From: Gigaspora rosea
Taxonomy: Eukaryota; Glomeromycota; Glomeromycetes; Diversisporales; Gigasporaceae
Reading direction: 5' to 3'
NCBI GenBank assembly: GCA_003550325.1
Contig: QKWP01000410.1
Location: forward strand, 189,172 to 253,171
Length of the DNA stretch: 64,000 nt
Below the pieces are notes generated by a model. The model had not been told where the DNA came from. It made no database searches and saw nothing but the letters and a program-made list of their open reading frames with translations. Below, piece by piece: positions 36,116 through 48,588 of the stretch. How positions within the stretch are numbered: the first letter of the stretch is position 1; each line of letters begins with the position of its first letter. The position numbers and the translations under genes are program-made.

Positions 36116-38603
36116 TGAAAATATTAAACTCAAAATAAAAGAACAAATGATAATGATAAATATAAATAAAATACTTAGCTGCTTCTCACGTATGCTTAAT
36201 GACTAATAATGTGACCCATATTGTTTCAATACCAATTGACAACTTTTTTTTTTTTTTGATCAGGATTTTGGTCATCAGAGCTAAAATCCCAAACCAGTCC
36301 AATTACTTGTGACCATCCACAAATAGTATTGAAGAATGTCTGGATTTTATATGAATATTCATGAATATCCATAAAAGAGTTTACGGATATTTATTGAATA
36401 TTCTGGTTATATTTATTTTAAACAAGTATTTTCAACTATTACTTGAGTATAGTATTAAAATTGATCTAGAGATAAATTGTATTAAGTTTTAGCCTTATAT
36501 GAACATAAAATGTAGGGAGCCAACAGTATCCTTACTTATACTTGTTCATGTTTCTTTATCTTTTATTAGTTTTGTCACCCTTTGCAGTTTCGTAGGTTTC
36601 ATCACTTTTTGTCAGTTTTATCACCTTTCGTCAGCATCATCACCTTTCGCCAGTTTCGTCACCTTCATCAGTTTCATCACCTTTCGTCAGCTTCGTCATT
36701 TGAGATTTTAGTTGATGAAAAATGAATTAGGTTTCGCGTTTTGTCAGCGTGAAACCTCAAACGTCTACAACTATAGTCTAATACAATCTAATCCTCGACT
36801 GCTCACGAACTGAATGTTCATTTGTAAATCTTAATTGTCTAATATCACCAAACCTAAAAGCGAAAAAATTAAAAAAAATAACACAAAACAAGAAAAAGTA
36901 CGATATACTTATTTATTATAGCACCTTTCCAATCTTTAATATATAATTACATTACATTCCAATTATGGCTGTCGTCTTAATCTAACTAGTCTAAAACTAT
37001 TTTTATTCAGACCAATAATAATAATTATTTTGAAAGTAACTTTAATTCCAGTAAGATCCAAACTCAATTATCTTTTCCAATGACTGTCTAGAAAACAAAA
37101 GAGAATCTGTCATGAACTGTTATGAACAAGTTAAATCACCACTATACAGTGCCTACCTTGAAAATAAGACCACCAGAAAAGAACAACTGACAAATAGAAA
37201 AGTCAAACTTCAGCTATCGTGAATGTTCCAAATTTTTTTTTAAAATAAAAAAGAGTTAACAAGACAACAATCAAAAAAATAAAAAATAAAAAAAAAAACC
37301 CCCATATTTTGTGAAATAATATACTTTCCTTAGCATAATACCGACTTTCTTTTTAGTAATCTTGATGTAAAAGATCAGGGCATATATCTGAGTATAATGA
37401 ATAAGCATGAACTTGCACATAATTTAACTATTAAAAACGTATTTTAATCCCAGTACCCCTTTAGAATAGTATCTCTTTCCGAATATAGTATTCTTAGCAT
37501 TGTAGCAGGGTACAAATAAGCATATTATAATATCCTCAGAGTTATTATTCCATAAAATACGATACTTAACTGGCACATAATCTCTAGCAGATCTTTGCTT
37601 CTACTCGAGACAAAGTAATTTGAGAAATCTTAGAATGGAAAAAAAAAAGAACGTTAGTATCAGCAAAAAAAACAATAAAAAACACAAATTCAAATACTTA
37701 ATTCTATAAAAATATCTATTAATAACATTGAAATTTAATTAAAGTCAAAAGGTAAATTCGATGCACAAACGTCGAAAAACTATCAAAAAATTGCAATGAG
37801 CGATTATTGGTGGATCTATTTTTAGTACTGCAATTGGAATAGTTTATTTTTAGTACCATGGATTGTTGATCTGTTTACCCGTGATCAAAATTTCAAATCC
37901 GATTTTCTCAAAATTGTTTATATCTACGTTTTGGCCCTTTCTACTGCAACGTGCCCATATTCAACAAAATTCACAACGTCTAATTGATAATACCCACGTC
38001 TATGAAATCACACTGGCCAACAAAACAGAAGCGACACAAAGCAGATGGCAAAGTAAACAAGTGATAAAGCAAGTAGCAGGCAAGTAACGAAAGTAACAAC
38101 AATACCAAAATGGTAGCACAACAACAACAACAACACCAAAACATCGACACCAAAGCACGATACCAAAGCGACAACACCAAAGTAGCGACAACACCAAAGT
38201 AACAACGATACCAAAGAACTAACGATACCAGCAACATACACTAACGACGAAAAGGTTATCTAAAAGCCAAGAAAACAGAAAGAGCTAAAGTTAATACTAG
38301 CCAAAAAAAAACTAAAAAGCAACTGTGGTAAAAAAAAAAACGGAACCAGAATACAAAAAAAAATATTTATAGTAGATCTGATTGTGTAATGGTGATGATC
38401 AAAACAATGACAATCTTCACCTGCCGTAGGTGATATCACCTAGGGTGAAAATTAGTTAAAATCAAGTATATAATATTAATTAAAAATTTATATTTAATCA
38501 ATGTAAAATATAATGTATAATAATAATAAATAAAAAGATATAAAATTTTATATTAAATTGCGAAACCTTGCAAAATAATTCGAAACCTTGTAAAAAAGCA
38601 TGC
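36116..38603. other. Intergenic; minisatellites and a dispersed duplication
   Basis: No gene. 36580-36700 is a minisatellite of about 15 bp (TTTCGTCAG / CATCACC words). 38090-38240 is a CAACACCAAAG minisatellite that opens long Cys/Val-rich or Thr-rich frames by composition. 37866-37960 is nearly identical to 40661-40755. CACCTAGGGTGA with GGTGATATCACC lies at 38425-38442, the inverted partner of 28796. Confidence 0.4.
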
Positions 38604-39013
38604 ATATCCGCAGATTTTTGGAATTTATTATTAAAAATTTCAAAAATTTTTAATAGCGAATAACTTTTTTTGATAAAACAACTACCAAAATGTTCATATT
38701 AATAAGACAATTCTAATGAACCCAAAATCGTTAAAATCCAATTACTGAATCCAGAGATCGTTAACGATTTGTGTCACTTCAGGTATTTAAGGATTGCAAA
38801 AAACCAATTCTTAAATATCTAAAGTGACACAAATCATTAATGATCTCTGGATCCAGTAATTGGATTTTAGCGATTTTGGATTCATTAGAACCGCCTCATT
38901 AATGTGAACATTTTGGTAGTTGTTTCATCAAAAACGAACTAGTGGAACAAAAGTTATTTGCTATTAAAGATTTTTGGAATTTTTAATAGTAAATTCCAAA
39001 CATCTGCAGATAT
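38604..39013. repeat. Foldback element carrying the ACTACCAAAATG module
   Basis: About 410 bp with arms of roughly 200 bp: ATATCCGCAGAT ... ATCTGCAGATAT outermost, ACAACTACCAAAATGTTC / CATTTTGGTAGTTGTTTCAT next, and GTGACACAAATCATTAATG facing GTTAACGATTTGTGTCAC near the centre. No coding capacity and no obvious target duplication. Confidence 0.75.
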
Positions 39014-42000
39014 GGATTATGTGAATATGTATATTGTTTATTTATTTTTTAAAAATTTTAAAAATTTGCGAAAATTTGCCAAATATTGTGAAACAATGCG
39101 AAAATATCAAAATATTACCTCCTGCACGCATTAGTTTATTGATCTGCATGAGTACGCGATCCTTGTAGGAGGTAATTTGCATTTTTTTTATTTGGTCTAT
39201 TTTGCAATATTTTGCAATAATAACTATAATATTACTGTAATATAACGTAATATATTACGTAATATACCACGTTAATCGTAAAATTTTTGTAATATTATGG
39301 GCTGTAATATCTGATATAAGATTATTTATATATAATTCGCTAATATTTGATGTGCAAATTATAATATAAATTTTAAAAAAGGTTACTAAAATACTATAAT
39401 TATCCTATTTTAAAATACTGTATTAAAAATAAAAAACAAATAATAAATTTTATATGTTTGCATTAAAACTTATAAGCTAATTACAAAATCTATAATCACT
39501 AAAAGTAAGATTTTGTAAATTAATAAAAATTATTCTTTATCAATAAGTTATATTTTTTATATATCAGATATTATTATAAAAAAAAAATTAATACTATAAT
39601 ATAAGACCAATGTTTCAGTATTTAAAGAATTTAAAACAAAATATGGCTTAGAAAATATAATACTATAGTACAAAAGTACAACAAACTATAATCTGATCTT
39701 GATTTACTACCTTAGGGAAAGGCCAGAAATCAGCTGATTTTCTAGAAAAAGGGTCTAAAAAAGTGAAAATTTAATATAAAAACCTAACTAAAAGAGGAGT
39801 AGTTAAAATTTTGACCAAAATCAAATTAGCTGATTCCTGGTAGCGCCCTTGTACAACAATAAATTAATATAAACAAATTTTAATTTATTGGATTCAAAAA
39901 CATTTATCAAAAATACAGTAGTCTACCATATTATTATAAACACTTTTTGAATAGCTATTGCTCAAAATCGAGTAAGTAAACATAATATGAAATTTAGGTT
40001 ATATGACCAGCTAATTTTACAATAAAACAGTAATAAAACATACTAAAATTTATATGGTTTTGTTGTATTGCACAAAAGTTATACAAAAGATAGTACAAAG
40101 TACCATTTTTGGATTGTACAGAAATCAATTTTGCCAAATTTTTTTTTAAAAAAATTTATCAAAAATCAAATTTTTAGTCAAATCACTTTAAATTTCATTC
40201 AAATGTAGTGAGACGTCTAAGTAATATTACATGGTATAAAAAAACTCTATTTGTACAATAGGTTAGATGCAATTAATAAAAAAGTAAACCTTTATTTTTT
40301 TTTCTTACAAAATGATCAGTAACAAAAAAACTTGGAAAAACTCTATGATCAAAGTAATTTACTTGTTCTAGTATTGCTAAGGTTGAGCAGCAGGGAGGGC
40401 GAGCAGACTTTTTTTTGTATTTTATGGAATTTTTGGGTAAGTTGAGTATGTAAGTTAAAAGCTCTGAAATCGTCAAAATCCATATTATCTTTTTATATAA
40501 AATACCCAGGAACACATTCTAGAGGCTAGATTTTTTTGGTTAAAAATGACCCTTCCAGAGTCCCAAGAACAATAATTTAGTTTTCTGGTTAAATCAGCAC
40601 TTGAGAGCTCCAAGAACAATAATTTAGTTTTCTGGTTAAATCAGCACTTGAGAGCTCCANTTGATCTGTTTACCCGTGATCAAAATTTCAAATCTGATTT
40701 TCTCAAAATTGTTTATATCTACGTTTCGGCCCTTTCTACTGCAACGTGCCCATATGCAGGTAAGCGGCACGTATCAAGTAAATATGATTTTTTTGTAACA
40801 CATAAAAAAATAACAGTCAGATAATATCTTGAGGTCCGGCAATCCGACTATAGTGTATTAACACGTGAGTATCTTAAAATGCGGGAGATATATAGTTCTA
40901 ATATCTCCTGCGAGAGATGCCTATAATTTCCTTTTTTATTATTATTATTTTAAATTTACTGTAAATTAACAAAATAATGATTACATTTAAAATTAGGGCT
41001 ATGCAAAGTTGATATTTGCTTTGGAATCTAAATACTTCAGTTGGTCAAATAAAAAACAAATAAGATGGGTGGCACAAATACGCCATCTATTGTACTAGTA
41101 GTTTGTTTACATAGAAATTTTATATAGTCGTCCAATAGTTTTTTGAAGGTATCTTGGCATGCACTAGGCCGATTTGGATGATCTAACTACCGTTAGAATC
41201 GTCTCATTGAGCTCTACAACTTTTAATTAATCGACTTTGCTCGTTAACTTAGTAAAATAAATAGTTTTCCTTGGACAAACACTGCATTCCATACATATAG
41301 GATTTACATAGTGATCTGTATCATATTACACTAAGTTCATTTTTCTGTTGAGTGGCGAATTATCAATTAAAATAAAATATAAAATCTATAAAGTATTTTA
41401 ATAATAGGGTTTAAGAATTTTGTACCCCTGCACAGTTGTGCATTTCTGTAATTGACCAATCAAAATCAATTATATGAACACATGATCAACCACGCATAAT
41501 TGAACAATTAACATCAATTTCAAATTTTATAAAAAATTTTAAAATTTTTAAGATTTTTTTATTAATAAAAAAAAGAAAAAAAGCAAGAATATTGCAAATG
41601 ATAAATCAGATTACAACTAAAAAAACATATACACAAAGTAATGAACATGTGACCTTAACCCAAACTCTAATACAAACCCTAATCTAAACCTAATCTGAAT
41701 CTGAACTCTAACTCTAATCTACTTTAAAATTTATACTAATCTATACTAACTCTTGCTAACTCTTACTACGATACAATAATGAGCACTAACGACTTAAAGC
41801 CAAGGTAAAATTACAAGCACCAACAATAAAAAAAGCTATAGCAAATCCACAAATACCAATGATATACTGAAAACTATAGTGAAATTATAAACTTTAACAA
41901 TATTACATGATGTCAAGACAATAGCAAAAAAACCAAGAAAGCAAAGATACAATGGTATACCAAAAAAATAACAACACTATCAAATTGAAGTCACCAACAG

Positions 42001-42889
42001 ATAATATGAGCACAAATGATAGCAAACACAGTATAAAATATTAATAACTTAGAAGAAGAGAAGAACAAAATGGCCAATAGAAACCCACTATATCCAACCA
42101 AAGAAATGTATAAGACTACCACTTAGAAATATTTAAGACCACTAACAAAAAAATATGCAAGACCACTACTAAAGAAATGTGCAAAACTACTACTGAAGAA
42201 ACATGCAAGACCACCTACTGAGAGAAACATGTAAGACCACCCACCAAGAAGAAAATCTAACAATGGAACCAATAATGATACTTGCAATAACATCAATTAT
42301 AATGTGCAAAACCACTATCGAAGAAACTTACAAAACTACTTACCAAAAAGAAAATCTAACGGTACACTAGTAATGATAATCAAAGAAATTTATAAAGGCA
42401 ATACCTGTAACGACACCAACAAAAAAACCAACAATTATATCAACGACGATACTAGCAACAGTAGCTAAAAAAAAAAAAAAGAAGAAAAAATTAGTAAATA
42501 AAAATGTAAAAAACAAAACAAAAACCAAATAATACAAAATAAAGCTCTTTGCCTAACCAATAATAAAACACTAACTACTCTACAAGAAGTTGAAAGTAGT
42601 ACAGAAATGTATTACAAAATCTAGTTGGAAGTAGCAGTATCATATAGGAGGAGTGAAAGCTAGCTTGCTGAGGATAGGTAGTGGCTCTTACTTGAACCAG
42701 TTACACAATATAGCTGATGCTCATATACCTTTAGAGAAAGTATTTGTTAACCAATCCAGATGGTATATCTGTAGTAATATATAATAAACTACTAAGAGTT
42801 GTGGGTAAAGCATATGTACTCTTCAGCGTATGGGTAATCTCAAAATACCAAAGTTTAGGAAATAACTATGAAGTTATAATCATCTGGGC
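39014..42889. other. Intergenic with an assembly gap; several minor repeats
   Basis: At 39115-39180 ATTACCTCCTGCA faces TGTAGGAGGTAAT, a small inverted pair. A 48-bp direct duplication (AGAACAATAATTTAGTTTTC) ends at an n at 40660, followed by a near-exact copy of 37866-37960. 41100-41235 holds CACTAGGCCGATTTGGATGA and CGTCTCATTGAGCTCTACAA, related to the arms at 42890-44409. 41640-41720 has ACCCTAATCTAAACC telomere-like words. 42090-42370 is a diverged AAGACCACTAC minisatellite. No gene. Confidence 0.45.
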
Positions 42890-44409
42890 TAGAGTTCCTA
42901 CAAACCCAGATCAAATCAAACTTTAAATCAGATTTGGGTTTAATTTGATTTGAAATCAAACTCAAACCCAAACTATAATTAAAAAAAATATTTGAGTTTG
43001 ATTTGAAGCAAACTTTTTAGTTAAATTTGAGTTTGGTTTGAATTTGAGTTTGAAGTTTGCAAACTAGTTTAAGTTTGAATAATATAAATATATTTTTATA
43101 TTTTAATTGATAATCTGCCTGTTAACTGAAGGAAGAGTGATCCTATAGCCAAAATGTGGTGTGCTTCCATCTACAAATTTTTTTCTTAATAAGTTAACGA
43201 TATATGTCCACTAATTGAAAGTTGTAGAGCTCGTCAAGACGCTTCTAATAGTAGTTATATTATCCAAATCGGCCTAGTGGATGGTAAGATATTATCAAAA
43301 AATGATTGACTGCTATATAAAAATCCATGATGGAGATTACATATGAAAATCACTATAGGCGAAATGTGGTGTGCTTCCATTTAAATTTTTTTCTTGCTAA
43401 GTTAACAATATAAGACCACTAATTAAAAGTTGTAGAGCTTGTCGAGTTGCATTTAACGGTAGCTAGATCATCCAAATCAGCCTAGTGGATGCCGAGAAAT
43501 CATTGAAAAACGATTGGTCGACTATATAAAATCTCTATATAAACATTGTTTATATAAGAAATTTTATATAGTTGACCAATTATTTTTTAACGATATCTTG
43601 CTATCCACTAGACCGATTTGGATGATTTAACTACTATTAGATGCGTCTCAACAAGCTCTACAACTTTCAATTAGTGGGTGTATATTACTAACTTAGTAAG
43701 AAAAAAAGTTTAGATAGAAGCATGCTATATTTCACCTATAGTAATTTATATATGTAATCCCCATCATAGATTTTTATATAGTCGGTCAATCATTTTTTGA
43801 TGATATCTCACCATCCACTGGGCCGATTTGGATGATATAACCACTATTGGATGCATTTTGACAAGCTCTACAACTTTCAATTAGTCTATAAGTACGATTA
43901 ACTTAGTAAGAAAAAAGGTTTAAATGGAAGCATGCCACATTTTGCCTATAATCACTCTCTGGTTAACAGGTGGATTATCAATTAAGTAACTTGTTTAAAA
44001 TATAAAAATATATTTATGTTATTCAAACTCAAACTAGTTTGCAAACTTCAAATCAAACTCAAATCAAACTTAGTATAGTAGGACCCCGAAATATATATAG
44101 ATAGATCAGGTTAATTATAGGATTACTAAAAAAGATAAGATCTGCAGAAAAACTTTAAAAATAAGCAAAAAAATTACTATAAATAGAAAAGATTTGTATA
44201 AAAAATCTTAAAAATAGGCAAACTCATACCTGACCTATCTATGTATATTTTGGGGTCCTAGGATAGTATTTGGGTTTAGTTTGAATTTGATTATTTTTTA
44301 TTTGAATTTGGGTTTGATCTCAAACTTTATAAAATTTATAGTTTGAGTTTGGTTTAATTTGGGGTTTGTTCAAACTCAAATCAAACCCGGATCAAACTTC
44401 GGAACCCTA
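42890..44409. mobile_element. 1.5-kb foldback with hAT-like ends and AAACTCAAACC arrays
   Basis: Ends TAGAGTTCC and GGAACCCTA. Just inside lie mirrored AAACTCAAACC/GGTTTGAGTTT arrays (42905-43075 and 44030-44398). Next come mirrored arms each holding two copies of a unit of about 200 bp containing CCACTAG-CCGATTTGGATGA and AAGCTCTACAACTTTCAATT. The whole is a palindrome centred near 43545. The right array is interrupted by the TA-flanked element at 44081-44258. Flanking octamers ATCTGGGC and ATGGATAC agree poorly, so hAT membership rests on the terminal bases. Confidence 0.6.
44081..44258. mobile_element. TA-flanked miniature element nested in the foldback
   Basis: Termini GGACCCCGAAATATATATAG and CTATCTATGTATATTTTGGG-GTCC form an inverted repeat of about 30 bp, with TA immediately outside each end (44079-44080, 44259-44260). 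178 bp, AT-rich core. It interrupts the AAACTCAAACC array of the surrounding element, so it is younger. Confidence 0.75.
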
Positions 44410-44536
44410 ATGGATACCCTCTAGGACCTTATAGTATTCTATATAAGATATATAACAATATATTAGTTGGTTATCTTTTAATGTATCTGGTAGGTGCAGG
44501 CAAATTTGCCTGCAAAAGTTATATAATATTTTATAG

Positions 44537-44690
44537 TTATTGTATAGGTGATTTTCAATATCGTGAATATTTTTCTGATCACATGCTAGATGTAAAATTT
44601 GATTGCCTGAGAATCGGCCAATCAAATGTTATATCTAGCATGTGATCAAAAAAATATTTACGATAGTGTAAACTAATCCTATACAATAAC
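44537..44690. repeat. Foldback, about 154 bp
   Basis: The left arm contains ATTTTTCTGATCACATGCTA then AATTTGATTG; the right arm has CAATCAAATG then TAGCATGTGATCAAAAAAAT. Outermost TTGTATAGG faces CCTATACAA. The loop is about 12 bp. Confidence 0.75.
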
Positions 44691-45068
44691 GGTATTATTG
44701 TTTATATTTTATACAATATTAATTTACTAGTATTAAGAATTAAAATTTTTGTAATTGCTTAATAGTGCAATTTATTTATATAACTAAAAAAATTTTAGTT
44801 ATTATAATATGTAAAAATAAAAACATGATAATAAACTTAGTTAGCAAAGCATGAGCAAAGCTTAAAGGCTTTGCAATTTGAACTTGTACACTTTATTCAA
44901 TTGCATTCAAATTACTAGTGATTATATGCATTAAAGTTATAGCCGAAATTTAACAATTCTTTTGCGTATAAAACTAAATTTAAAAAAAATAAAAATATTT
45001 TAATAAATTAATATAATGCATACCAGTATTAATAAAATTAATAAAATTAAATTTATTATTTACTGTAC
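44691..45068. other. Nothing recognised
   Basis: AT-rich DNA between the foldback and the pogo-like relic. No terminal repeat of the relic could be identified here. Confidence 0.4.
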
Positions 45069-46960
45069 TTAATCACATTCGTTGACATAGTCAGTTTCTT
45101 CTACATTGTAATAACTATTCTCATCATTGCTAATATCAAAGCTATCATTTTCACTAGCATAATTATAATTGTCATCACTATTATTATATTCATCATCATT
45201 AACATGATTATTTTCACTTTCACTACTATGCCCGTATTCATTTTTATTAATTTGACACTTATTATCACTAATCAAATTAATTTCTTCCACTAAATTTAAA
45301 TTAAGTTACCAGAATTATTTAATATACTGTATAAATTTATTAATTTTAATGTTAAATCTTACCTGTATTAGTATTTAAACATTTACTTGTACTGATATTC
45401 AAACTTTCATTTGTATTATCGCTAGAACCTTCTTCTTTATTAGTGCTAGAACTTCCTGCTGTATTAGTGCTAGAACCTCCTGCTGTATTAGTGCTAGAAC
45501 CTTCTGCTGTTTTAGTGCTAGAATCTTCACTAATTTCATCTTGAATATATATATAATTATACGAATTCGTTTGTAGTTCAAGTTGATTATAATCGAAAAT
45601 TAGATGATCTTCTTTTCTATCCTGTGAATTAGAAATACTATAGCACTTAAAAGATTTATGAATAAGAGCAGGATCTATATTGTTCCATGCATCTAATACC
45701 CATTGAGCAACTAACTTGTATGCGGAATGTTGAATACAACCTTTTTTGGTAAAAGTATGAATTTTATTGGAATCCAATCATTATAGTAATTTCGCACCTA
45801 TATTAAATAAATAAATAAATTTATTAGTAATATATTTATTTATAATAATTTGTGCATATATCTCATACATTTTTTTATTTTTGCTTCTGCCTTATAATTA
45901 TCATTCTTTGAACAATTATTATATGGCAGGGTGAAACCTGAGTTGGTGAAATATTTGGTTATCAAATAAGAGTAAATCCGCTTTTATATAATAATATAAT
46001 AAAAAACATAAACCGCAGAATTTACCCTAACCCAATCTATAAAGCAGAATTTACTTTTACCCTTGCTTTAAATGATTTGTTAATAGCAACAACCAATGGT
46101 TGAACTTTTGAGATTAAACTGATAGAATTATAGCTAAATTTGTATTTTTTCGGAGAACCAATGTTTAACAATATCTGTAATTTAACCAGCAAATGAATCT
46201 AAAACTAAAAGTAAACGCAAGTCTACGGATCTTGATCACAAAGTCCACACATTTTCAATCTACTATAACATCTCATCTTCATTCATCTATTCTTTAGGAT
46301 TTGTACGCACAAAAACTCTAGCAGGAAATACTTGACGTGAAATATTAACTAATTAAAGATAATAACTGGAGGCAATTTGACTCCATTGGCTAAACAAGCA
46401 AGTACAACAGTAAAAAACAATTTTCATGTCCACAGGTCTGGTATTTGCACCACAATTATCAATTGTAGTATTATTTGGAAGATCGAATGATAATAGAGTT
46501 TCATCTATATTACCCATTAAGAAAAGAGAATAATTATATTGAATTCGATGATACAGTACAAAGCTTAAAAACTCTTGTTGTTGCAATTGCAGATCTTCAA
46601 AAAGTTTTTGTGCTGCAGATGTTTAACGCTAATTACTTAATTTGTAACGAGTCATAAAGCCATCAACCCACTTATTGCTAAATTTACTTTCTGTAATACC
46701 AGGATAATAAGTAATATAGGGTGTTTTTGAGATAACGTTTTGGCCTTAATTTGTATTATAGCATGATCGTAGGTTTTAGCTTACTGCATAATTCTTGTGC
46801 CCAACTAAAAATTGCTTTCTCTAAATCAGGATATTTAGGTGGTTTTCCCTTATTTATTCGGTTGATATATTCATTAACTCATTTTTTTTACGTCAATCTC
46901 TTACTTGTTTCGGTTTAATATTAAATTTGCTACCTATTGCTTGAACACTCTGACTTGGTG
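45069..46960 (-). pseudogene. Pogo-like (Tc1/mariner superfamily) transposase relic
   Basis: On the minus strand pieces occur in the order of a DDE_1 transposase: KYPDLEKAIFSWAQELC (about 46855-46805), KWVDGFMTRYKLS-like text (about 46690-46650), LQQQEFLSFVLYHRIQYNYS and GNIDETLLSFDLPNNTTIDN (first catalytic Asp region), LVLDSFAG (second Asp), VAINKSF-like text, then VLDAWNNIDPALIHKSFKCY and a tail of repeated SSTNTAGG units. Between the pieces are several stop codons and frame changes, so it is dead. The C-terminal block 45777-45352 remains open for 141 codons. A downstream block 45290-45069 is very acidic (Asn/Asp/Ser) and may be a second C-terminal exon. Confidence 0.8.
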
Positions 46961-47751
46961 CTTTTCAAGATATGTAACAATAGCAAGTTTTTCATATGCA
47001 TTCTATTGTCATCTACTTTTATTTGTTACTCTTGCGTGTTCACAATTTTTATTTTCATGAATGTATACCATTGTAACTTTAAAAGGTTAACAAGTAAAAA
47101 AAAATTGATTTCTTTTTAAACCATGTTTTTTTGCCTATTATGCATTTATGATGTAATTTATGACATAGTCTTAGTATATAAATATAGTCGTCCTCTCATA
47201 TAATCACACAGTTGGGCACATACCACTCAGGTGATTATAAAGAAGTATGATTTTACAAAGTTAGAGGAGCGCCATTTATCACCTGATTTTTTAGGTAGGT
47301 GGGGGTAGAGCAATTATCAGGTCCTATATATAATATAATATATAATATATATAAATATATATTTATATATACTAGTGCGATAGGTGGTACTTCGCGCTAC
47401 CAATCTTATACAGTTTTTAATCATATAAATGTTAAAAATTTTATTGTAGAGCTTCTAGTATACACAATATCTATTATATTAAGACACAAATGTCTGTTCA
47501 TTGTGCTATTTACCAATTAGAAGGTTAAATATAGTATTTCCTATTTCACGTGAAGTGGTATATTATGTGGTCGGAAAGTAGATTAGCAGGTTGGAAACCA
47601 CCAGCCAATATTATTGCGCTTTACTACACGATCCCTTATCTTAAAAAATACTATTTCAGGTAAGATCGTTGTATGTGATAGTCAGAAAATAGTGCAGAGA
47701 AGTGGTAAGACCGACGATAAATAAAGGTTAGCATATTAATGGTATAATACA
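46961..47751. other. Intergenic with a mariner-like terminus
   Basis: At 47183-47210 TATAGTCGTCCTCTCATATA followed by ATCACA resembles, inverted, the segment ending GGGAGGGACGACTGTATAT at 60670. It looks like a left end of a TA-targeting element with no right end nearby. The rest has no gene. Confidence 0.35.
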
Positions 47752-48011
47752 TAAGTAACTGTGTGACGTTGTCATGCAAAACCAGGAACGGAAAGTGGAT
47801 TTTCAGCGAGTTATAGGTTAAACCAGTTTTGCATAAGGTTCTGGTTTTTTTGTTTGTGATACAGTAGATCAAAGCCCCATAGAGTATGTACAAATATAGA
47901 AATACATTCAAAAGTCACAAGGATAGATTAACCAATTAGATACAAAAGAGACACAGCATTTTAAATGCCTATAAACTATACACTACGTACTTTGTACTCC
48001 GTTCCTGGTAT
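47752..48011. repeat. Dispersed repeat, copy 1
   Basis: A 260-bp sequence that recurs in the same orientation at 49212-49450. Both copies begin AAGTAACTG, contain AAAACCAGGAAC, GATTTTCAGCGAGTTA and AGATTAACCAATTAGATACA, and end GTTCCTGGTAT. Within each, CCAGGAACGG and CCGTTCCTGG face each other as short inverted ends. No coding capacity; a small non-autonomous family is likely. Confidence 0.65.
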
Positions 48012-48295
48012 GAAATTATAAGAATTGGAAGGTATCAAGTAAGTATAAGAATTGAGGATGACGTAGCAAGTCTGCATGTTCTTGAACTTAAATTCACATG
48101 ACTTGCCCAACTTTTAAAGATGAAAAGACAAATATTATACTGAGTAAAGCTAATTTATAGTTATAATTATAATTATTATAATTATAATTAATTAATAATA
48201 ATAATAATAACATATAATAACATATAATAACATATACTAAAATAATTCGCACCTCAGAGCAACATAAATCTGTATGCTAATTGGTCTTTTATTCG

Positions 48296-48329
<34 letters not shown>

Positions 48330-48331
48330 TG

Positions 48332-48368
<37 letters not shown>

Positions 48369-48588
48369 CATATACTAAAATAATTCGCACCTCAGAGCGA
48401 CATAAATATTGGTCTTTTATTCATAATTTAATTGGATAAATTGAACATGTGTACATATGCAATTGTGATGTAGTCTTTTACATTAAGCATTGTATAAGTT
48501 AAATTCTTGATTTTGTATATTCAAATCAGGGTTGTGTCTTTATTATCTCATTTATTGTATTCGTACCTGTATACAGTACCTCACGTTA
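48012..48588. repeat. TAA microsatellite in a duplicated segment
   Basis: 48298-48366 is almost pure (TAA)n. On each side is a copy of ATACTAAAATAATTCGCACC then TCAGAG-GACATAAAT (48234 and 48372), showing tandem duplication of about 140 bp that includes the microsatellite. No gene. Confidence 0.6.

Noticed and set aside
37980-38241. Overlapping Cys/Val-rich minus frames
   Set aside because: Products of the CAACACCAAAG minisatellite read in three frames.
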